A DNA stretch of 64,000 nucleotides from Eubacteriaceae bacterium UBA6119. GTDB lineage: Bacteria; Bacillota; Clostridia; Eubacteriales; UBA1433. The notes under the pieces were generated by a model. The model saw only the letters and a program-made list of their open reading frames with translations. It had not been told where the DNA came from and ran no database searches. How positions within the stretch are numbered: position 1 is the first letter of the stretch; the number at the start of each line of letters is the position of its first letter. A program made the translations under genes and the position numbers. The stretch is taken from the NCBI GenBank assembly GCA_002423395.1, contig DIVZ01000007.1, forward strand, positions 239,635-303,634. Direction: 5' to 3'. Positions 58,921-64,000 of this stretch are shown here, piece after piece.

Positions 58921-59343
58921 ATGGAAAATAAAATTTTTGAACCGCACAAATCATCTATAGGAAATTTGGACGCAAATGTAGTAGCACTTATAGCTTATCT
59001 TGGAGGCGCAATTCTTGGCTTCATACCGGGTATAAAATACGTAGCATTTCTTGTTCCGATTATAATTTTCTTTATTGAAAAAGACAGCAAATACGTCAAA
59101 TTTCATGCAATGCAGTCTATATTGTTAAGCGCAGTCGGAGTAGTAATATCAATAATATTATGGATTTTTATTTTAATCGGAATCCATTCATATGCAGGAT
59201 TGACATTTATATCAGCGATTGCATTTATTATTAGCATTGCATTGTTAGTATTTTTTATTATTGCGACTGTAAAATCATATAAATACGAAATATACAAATT
59301 GCCGCTTATAGGCAACTGGGCAGAAAAAATAGCATTAAAATAG
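58921..59343 (+). CDS. DUF4870/Tic20-like small membrane protein
   Basis: 140 residues, four spans, opening with an N-terminal cytoplasmic stretch then AYLGGAILGFIPGIKYVAFL and the conserved FVKFHAMQSI-type block (here YVKFHAMQSILLSAVG near residue 62), which is the DUF4870 mark. Role unknown in bacteria. Ribosome site AAAGGAGATA. Confidence 0.85.
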   Translation: MENKIFEPHKSSIGNLDANVVALIAYLGGAILGFIPGIKYVAFLVPIIIFFIEKDSKYVKFHAMQSILLSAVGVVISIILWIFILIGIHSYAGLTFISAIAFIISIALLVFFIIATVKSYKYEIYKLPLIGNWAEKIALK

Positions 59344-59393
59344 CATTTTTATAACGGACTTATTATTTTTATTTAAGATAGAAGGAGAATGAA

Positions 59394-59990
59394 ATGAAAA
59401 AGAAGTTAAAACTTATAGCGGTGTTAGTGGTTATATATGCCGTACTGTTCAGTTTTGCCGCTTGCGGAGGCGGTAACTTAGCCGACAATGTAAATAAAAT
59501 ATTTGCAAGCGGTACATATCAGATGAGCATAACAACAACAATCGACTATGATGGTGATTCGCAAAGTGTTGATATGACTTTGGCAGTTAAAGACAAACAA
59601 ATGGCAATAAAAATGACAGCCAGCGGCGAAAATGTAAGATTTGTACTTAAAGACAATAAATATTACATTATAAGCGACGCGGAAAAAATGATTATGGTTA
59701 TGGACGCTGATACAAGCGCTGAAGAGCTGCCTGATTACAGTGAATTGTTCAGCGAAACCAGAACATTTACCAGCAAAAAGGATGTAACCATAGACGGCAA
59801 AAAACTTACATGCGAAGAATATAAAATGCCTGAAGGAAGCATTAAATACTATTTTGACGGCAAAACGCTTGTAAGACTGGAAACAACAACAGGTTCAACT
59901 ACGGAAACAATGGTCGTAAAAGAATTAAAAGGCACTGTTGATGCAACATTGTTTGATATTCCGTCAAATTATCAGCAGTTATCGTTTTAA
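59394..59990 (+). CDS. Lipoprotein, LolA/LppX-like fold
   Basis: 198 residues. Lipoprotein signal peptide with lipobox FAAC at about residue 24, then a beta-rich domain typical of secreted Firmicute lipoproteins that monitor or carry lipids (DYDGDSQSVDMTLAVKDKQM). Ribosome site GAAGGAGAA. It may form a unit with the DUF4870 gene and the next lipoprotein, all on the same strand. No enzymatic motif. Confidence 0.8.
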   Translation: MKKKLKLIAVLVVIYAVLFSFAACGGGNLADNVNKIFASGTYQMSITTTIDYDGDSQSVDMTLAVKDKQMAIKMTASGENVRFVLKDNKYYIISDAEKMIMVMDADTSAEELPDYSELFSETRTFTSKKDVTIDGKKLTCEEYKMPEGSIKYYFDGKTLVRLETTTGSTTETMVVKELKGTVDATLFDIPSNYQQLSF

Positions 59991-60022
59991 TTAGTCTAAA
60001 ATATTATATAAGGGAGTATTAA

Positions 60023-60787
60023 ATGATAAAGAAAAGCTTAATAATCTTATTGACGTTATTGTTAATATTGTCTTTTACCGCTTGCGGCGGAGGGTCGGCA
60101 AGTTCAAGCTCTGATCCGGGAAAACATTCAAAGTTCGCAGAATCCATTCAAACTATTATGGATAACAAGGGAACTATGTATAATAAGCTCACAGAAAAGA
60201 TGCCGGACGAAATGGTATGGGCTTCTTTTGATATGCTCGGGGTTTCAATAATGGATTTGGATCTGGCTTTTGTTGCAGCGTGCGGAACGGACGGAGCAAA
60301 AAAAGGGATTGAATTGGCATTTTCAATGTTTGGACTTACTGATGTAGACTACAAAGAAAATGGAACTAACTATACGGTTAGCGCCAAGAATAGTAAGAAT
60401 GTTCAAATCAGCTATGACATTCAATATGACAAAAGCACAGACTCCAGCAAGATTAAATATATGGTAGATAATAAAGAACAGGTTTATTTTGAATCTGTCA
60501 GAATCAGCGGCGGCTATGGCTATATATATCAAAGCAAGTCAGAGGATAGTGACAGCGAGTATTATATTGTTAAAGGCATAGTTTATGATACGGGCAATGG
60601 TATATTCGCTACAGGAGAATTAAGCGCTAAACTGGATTCGATATATCAAAACTCGTCAGTATTTACAACTGATTTTGTTAAACAGGGACTTGCTAATACA
60701 TACGAAGTAAAAGACGGAAAATGCTACGTTTTATATGACGGCAAGAACTATGAATATGAAGCTGGCACAGGCGAAAGCGAAGAATAA
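60023..60787 (+). CDS. Lipoprotein of unknown function
   Basis: 254 residues. Signal peptide with lipobox FTAC at about residue 21, then a Ser-rich tether (GGGSASSSSDPGKH) and an unrecognised domain that includes IQTIMDNKGTMYNKLTEKM and the repeat-like YEVKDGKCYVLYDGKNYEYE end. Ribosome site AAGGGAG. Followed by a strong terminator, so it ends the transcript. Not obviously related to the upstream lipoprotein except in tether style. Confidence 0.75.
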   Translation: MIKKSLIILLTLLLILSFTACGGGSASSSSDPGKHSKFAESIQTIMDNKGTMYNKLTEKMPDEMVWASFDMLGVSIMDLDLAFVAACGTDGAKKGIELAFSMFGLTDVDYKENGTNYTVSAKNSKNVQISYDIQYDKSTDSSKIKYMVDNKEQVYFESVRISGGYGYIYQSKSEDSDSEYYIVKGIVYDTGNGIFATGELSAKLDSIYQNSSVFTTDFVKQGLANTYEVKDGKCYVLYDGKNYEYEAGTGESEE

Positions 60788-60801
60788 TAAAAAATACGCA
60801 T

Positions 60802-60833
60802 AAAAAAAGGTTGTTTTTCAACAGCCTTTTTTT
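60802..60833 (+). terminator. Terminator after the lipoprotein pair
   Basis: Stem AAAAAGGTTGTT/AACAGCCTTTTT (one G.U) with a four-base loop and long T run; reads in both directions. Confidence 0.85.
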
Positions 60834-60872
60834 ATATCCGAAATTTTAACTTACTTATATATCATTTAGATT

Positions 60873-62393
60873 TTATTCAAAATACGATTTCGGGATTATG
60901 TCGATGCAAAGTTCGGGATACAGCACAAAGCCTTTAAGAATAGCAGCTACCAGTGCTTTTGCCCGAGCTTTTGCTTTTTCATCAGTGATATATTTGGCTT
61001 TGCTTTTTTCACCCTTCTTTTCTCCTGTTTGTATAACGGCAGGAGAAGTATTTTCTAACACAAGCTTAATTATGCCTGCGATTTCTTTCATTTCGCTTAT
61101 GCCCATTCCCAGCGTGGTTACTGCCGGAGTGCCTATTCTGATACCGCTGGTATACCAAGGGCCGTTTTTGTCAAAAGGAAGAACATTTCTGTTTAATGTA
61201 ATGCCGCAGTCTCTGAGCGCGCTTTCGGCTTGCCTGCCCGTTAAGCCAAACGTTGTTGATACATCAGCTAAAAGCAGATGATTATCAGTTCCGCCGGTAA
61301 TGACTTCGATGCCTTCATTTATTAAGGCGTCTGATAATGCTCGTGAGTTTTCTACTATTTTATGCGCATAATCTTTAAAATCAGGACTTTGCGCTTCTTT
61401 TAACGCTATTGCTTTAGCCGCCATAACATGAGGCAGCGGACCGCCTATAACAGAAGGACAGCCTTTATCTACCCAGGGCGCAAATTCTTTATTGCATAAA
61501 ATCAAACCGCCTCTGGGACCGCGCAATGTTTTATGGGTTGTTGTGGTTACTATGTGTGCATAAGGTATGGGGTTATATTCTCCCGTAAATACTCCGCCTG
61601 CGACAAGACCTGCAAAATGAGACATGTCAACCATGAATACAGCTCCGACTTCGTCTGCGAGTTCACGCATCTTTGCAAAATTAAGTTTTCTGGGATAAGA
61701 TGAGTAGCCTGCTAAGAATATGAGAGGCTTGATTTTATGAATCTGTTCTCTTAGCTCGTCCATATCAATAAGCAAACTGTCTTTATTTACCGAATAATTA
61801 TAAACATCAAAAAGCAGACCGGACAGATTCTGGCGATAGCCGTGAGTAAGATGTCCGCCCGAGTAATAATCCAACGCAAATAGTTTTTGCGAGAAAAATT
61901 CTTTTTTTGCCTTCAGCCATTCTTCTTTGCTTGCAAGAGCCGACGTTGTTTTAAATTCGTCCATTAAAGGCTGCTGTATTTTTGCGGAAAGCACTGCGAT
62001 AAAAGCAATAAGATTCGCATCAGAGCCGGAATGAGGCTGAATATATGCGTGTTCAGCGCCGAACAGTTCGCATGCACGGGCAGACGCTTCTGTTTCAATA
62101 TCGTCTATATTTTCGCATCCTGCGTAAAACCTATATTTAGGATATCCTTCCGCATATTTGTCTGTGAGGAGGTTGCCTTGAGCTAATTGAACCGCAAGAG
62201 ACGAATAGTTCTCACTTGCTATTAATTTTAAATTGCTTGATTGGTCGCGGAACTCTCGGAGTATTGATTTAGCTAAATTTGGATATGCATTATAAACTAC
62301 ATCAACACCAGCATAGAAAGAAACAGCGGCATGATTTAGCTTATCTTTTTCTGTTTTATTTAAGTATAATGATAGCAAACTGTCTTGATTCAT
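60873..62393 (-). CDS. glyA: Serine hydroxymethyltransferase, long form
   Basis: 506 residues against about 415 for the usual bacterial enzyme. PLP enzyme converting serine and tetrahydrofolate to glycine and methylene-THF. The Schiff-base lysine is in TTTTHKTLRGPRGG near residue 292; KLIASENYSSLAV near 55 and GSDANLIAFIAVL near 123 are typical. The extra residues are an N-terminal extension (about 45) and an insertion of about 45 after position 135 (LMDEFKTTSALASKEEWLKA), as in the long forms of chlamydiae and spirochaetes. Start has GGAGGT upstream. Placed behind an attenuator-like leader. Confidence 0.94.
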   Translation of the reverse strand: MNQDSLLSLYLNKTEKDKLNHAAVSFYAGVDVVYNAYPNLAKSILREFRDQSSNLKLIASENYSSLAVQLAQGNLLTDKYAEGYPKYRFYAGCENIDDIETEASARACELFGAEHAYIQPHSGSDANLIAFIAVLSAKIQQPLMDEFKTTSALASKEEWLKAKKEFFSQKLFALDYYSGGHLTHGYRQNLSGLLFDVYNYSVNKDSLLIDMDELREQIHKIKPLIFLAGYSSYPRKLNFAKMRELADEVGAVFMVDMSHFAGLVAGGVFTGEYNPIPYAHIVTTTTHKTLRGPRGGLILCNKEFAPWVDKGCPSVIGGPLPHVMAAKAIALKEAQSPDFKDYAHKIVENSRALSDALINEGIEVITGGTDNHLLLADVSTTFGLTGRQAESALRDCGITLNRNVLPFDKNGPWYTSGIRIGTPAVTTLGMGISEMKEIAGIIKLVLENTSPAVIQTGEKKGEKSKAKYITDEKAKARAKALVAAILKGFVLYPELCIDIIPKSYFE

Positions 62394-62412
62394 TAAATTA
62401 TGTTACCTCCTA

Positions 62413-62451
62413 CAAAAAAACAGACCATTCTGAGCAGCCAGTCAGACGGTC
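62413..62451 (-). terminator. Terminator-like hairpin in the glyA leader (attenuator)
   Basis: Stem GACC-TCTGA paired with TCAGA-GGTC (62423-62433 with 62442-62451, small bulge), followed on the minus strand by seven T and then the glyA ribosome site. Being upstream of glyA, it acts as an attenuator rather than a 3' end. No aptamer was recognised in the roughly 70 bases before it. Confidence 0.65.
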
Positions 62452-62522
62452 AGCGCTTTTTTATTCACTTTATCGGTTTATATGCGGCAGTATCCACTTT
62501 TGTACTCAATTCTATTTTATCT

Positions 62523-62551
62523 ATACTATCAATTTGTTATACATTTGTCAA
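62523..62551 (-). promoter_or_regulatory. Promoter of glyA
   Basis: TTGACA, 17 bases, TAGTAT on the minus strand; gives a leader of about 120 bases that includes the hairpin at 62413. The rest of the stretch to 62710 is AT-rich with no gene seen. Confidence 0.75.
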
Positions 62552-62710
62552 TATTATATAAAAATTTTACGACAACAAATGCTTATCTAATTTTAATATA
62601 TTAATATTTTTTATTCAACTTAAAAGTTTGAGAAATTTTGATAAATATAGTATTAATATATATTTATTTTAAGTTAGTTTTAATGTTGTTATATACGATA
62701 TATGGTTGTT

Positions 62711-63838
62711 CTAATCATTCAGACTGTTTTTCTGCGCTTGTTTCTTATATGCGCCTTCTTTTAATAATGTATAAATTATAGAGCAAACAGGAACTCCCAA
62801 TAATATCCCTACAACTCCGAACAGCCCCCCTCCCACTACTATTGCAAGCAAAACCCATATAGCAGGCAAACCGATTTTATTGCCTACAACTTTGGGGTAG
62901 ATAAAATTATTTTCAAGCTGCTGCACTATTATTATGAAAACTATAAACCATAATGCTTTTATCGGTGATATCATAAACAGCAAGAACACACTTGGAACAG
63001 CGCCTATAAAAGCTCCGATTACCGGAATAATACTGGTTACGGCAATCATTACGCTGATTAAAAGAGCGTATTCAAATCTGAATATACTCATTCCGATAAA
63101 ACACATACAGCCTAAAACCAAGGCTTCAAACAATTGACCCGATACAAAATTATTAAAAGTATTAAATGTCAGATGAGCGATCTCTTTTATTTTCTGGTTA
63201 ACTTTGTTCGGCACGTATGCGTCTAATAATGTATTAGTTTGACGAGATAATTTATCTGAACTTGAAGAAACATAAACAGATACTATTATACTTATAAAAA
63301 TATTTAAAAATGCTACTGCTATACCTGCGGTCATGCTTATAAGCTTTGTAAGCAGCTGGCTGGCAAAATTAGATAATTGCTGCATATTGTTTTGAATAAT
63401 CTGGTTTAAATCTACCAAAGAAAAATCTTGAAGATTAAATATATTTATTATATTATTAAAAATTTTTTCTATATTTGAGCTGTAATTTCCTATATTATTT
63501 ATAAATAGTGCAATGCTGTCAGAAAACTGAGGCAATATAAACGAAATTAATAAAACTACAAATCCTATAAAAAGCACATAAGTAACGAATACTGACATTA
63601 TTAAACTTACTTTTTTATTACTTTTAAATTTTTTGAAAATTTTTTGAAATAAATTTCTAAAAAATTTAATTGGTTTATTTAAAATAAAAGCAATTACAAA
63701 CCCCCAGATAAATGGTTTGATGAACGAAAAGAAAGTTGAGAACCATTGAAAGACTATATCAAATTTAACAACAATAACTGTAAGCAACAGTGTATATGTT
63801 ATTAAAAGTAAAATAGATTTAAATATTTTTTTATCCAT
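62711..63838 (-). CDS. AI-2E-family transporter (PF01594)
   Basis: 375 residues. About eight spans arranged in two blocks, with a Lys-rich cytoplasmic loop near residue 75. The family mark is in EALVLGCMCFIGMSIFRF near 225 and the IIVQQLENNFIYPKVVGNKI loop near 300. Members include TqsA and Na+/H+ antiporters; substrate is unknown. Start ATG 63838 has GAGGTAAAT upstream and is preferred to the ATG at 63853. A TTGACA at 63979 on the plus strand suggests a divergent gene outside the window. Confidence 0.9.
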   Translation of the reverse strand: MDKKIFKSILLLITYTLLLTVIVVKFDIVFQWFSTFFSFIKPFIWGFVIAFILNKPIKFFRNLFQKIFKKFKSNKKVSLIMSVFVTYVLFIGFVVLLISFILPQFSDSIALFINNIGNYSSNIEKIFNNIINIFNLQDFSLVDLNQIIQNNMQQLSNFASQLLTKLISMTAGIAVAFLNIFISIIVSVYVSSSSDKLSRQTNTLLDAYVPNKVNQKIKEIAHLTFNTFNNFVSGQLFEALVLGCMCFIGMSIFRFEYALLISVMIAVTSIIPVIGAFIGAVPSVFLLFMISPIKALWFIVFIIIVQQLENNFIYPKVVGNKIGLPAIWVLLAIVVGGGLFGVVGILLGVPVCSIIYTLLKEGAYKKQAQKNSLND

Positions 63839-64000
63839 ATTTACCTCATGCATATTAAATATTTATGATGCTTTAGCAATTTATTATAACATTTTATCTG
63901 ACATATTAATATATTGTTTTTGTAAACATGTAATTTATCATATTTAATATAAAAAAATTTAAAAAGCAAAAAATAATATTGACAAAGGGTATCATAACTG

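Noticed and set aside
62413..62516. ZTP, THF or glycine riboswitch before glyA
   Set aside because: The conserved cores of these aptamers could not be found; only the terminator is supported.

Overview
The window comes from a low-GC, AT-rich Gram-positive anaerobe, most likely a spore-forming member of the Clostridia. The signs are GatCAB amidotransferase, a clostridial-style fab/acc operon, a BceRS-BceAB resistance module, lipoproteins with Gram-positive signal peptides, AGGAGG-type ribosome sites, a TM1266-type hydrogenase-system protein, and an M23-like/M50 protease pair that looks like SpoIVFA/SpoIVFB. No prophage, transposase or CRISPR array is visible; nearly everything is chromosomal housekeeping or accessory metabolism. 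The genus cannot be told from the sequence.

Layout. 1-5.9 kb: end of gatB, panB, an AGCS amino-acid symporter, a NIPSNAP protein and a tocopherol-cyclase-like protein. 5.9-9.7 kb: two tandem amt-glnK operons on the minus strand, each with its own promoter and a leader of repeated hairpins. The leader hairpins have six-base loops of ANTAR-target type, each overlapping a terminator. 9.8-13 kb: a MacAB-like efflux operon. 13-21.7 kb: a large surface protein, small redox and lyase-type genes, a hydrogenase maturation protease homologue, an MFS carrier, an Old Yellow Enzyme relative, a nitroreductase and a phosphoesterase. 21.9-26 kb: a cluster of zinc-ribbon membrane proteins in which three members carry single-base frame disruptions. 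26-34.3 kb: a FAD/Rieske oxidoreductase, an orphan sdpR-sdpI pair, a CorA relative, small unknown genes, then plsY-cls and a YgjP-like metalloprotease gene.

34.3-43 kb is a complete MarR-fabH-acpP-fabD-fabG-fabF-accB-fabZ-accC-accD-accA operon. It has a consensus promoter and a perfect palindromic operator, but no enoyl-ACP reductase gene. 43-48.8 kb holds a GNAT acetyltransferase, an SRAP protein and the BceRS-BceAB module with a TNACA-N4-TGTAA site. 49-50.5 kb is a UMF1-family carrier. 50.5-52.8 kb holds two related, promoter- and terminator-bounded RNAs of about 420-440 nt plus a third, partial copy, surrounding one uncharacterised gene. 53-57.8 kb holds a cupin, tRNA-Pro(CGG), the SpoIVFA/SpoIVFB-like pair, a B12-binding-type radical SAM gene and its DUF2344 partner. 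57.8-64 kb holds DegV, a small membrane protein, two lipoproteins, a long-form glyA with an attenuator-like leader, and an AI-2E-type transporter.

The two observations most worth following are the tandem ANTAR-type attenuators (two units before one amt, four functional-looking units plus one decayed unit before the other) and the repeated structured RNAs at 50.5-52.8 kb, whose family I could not name from sequence alone.
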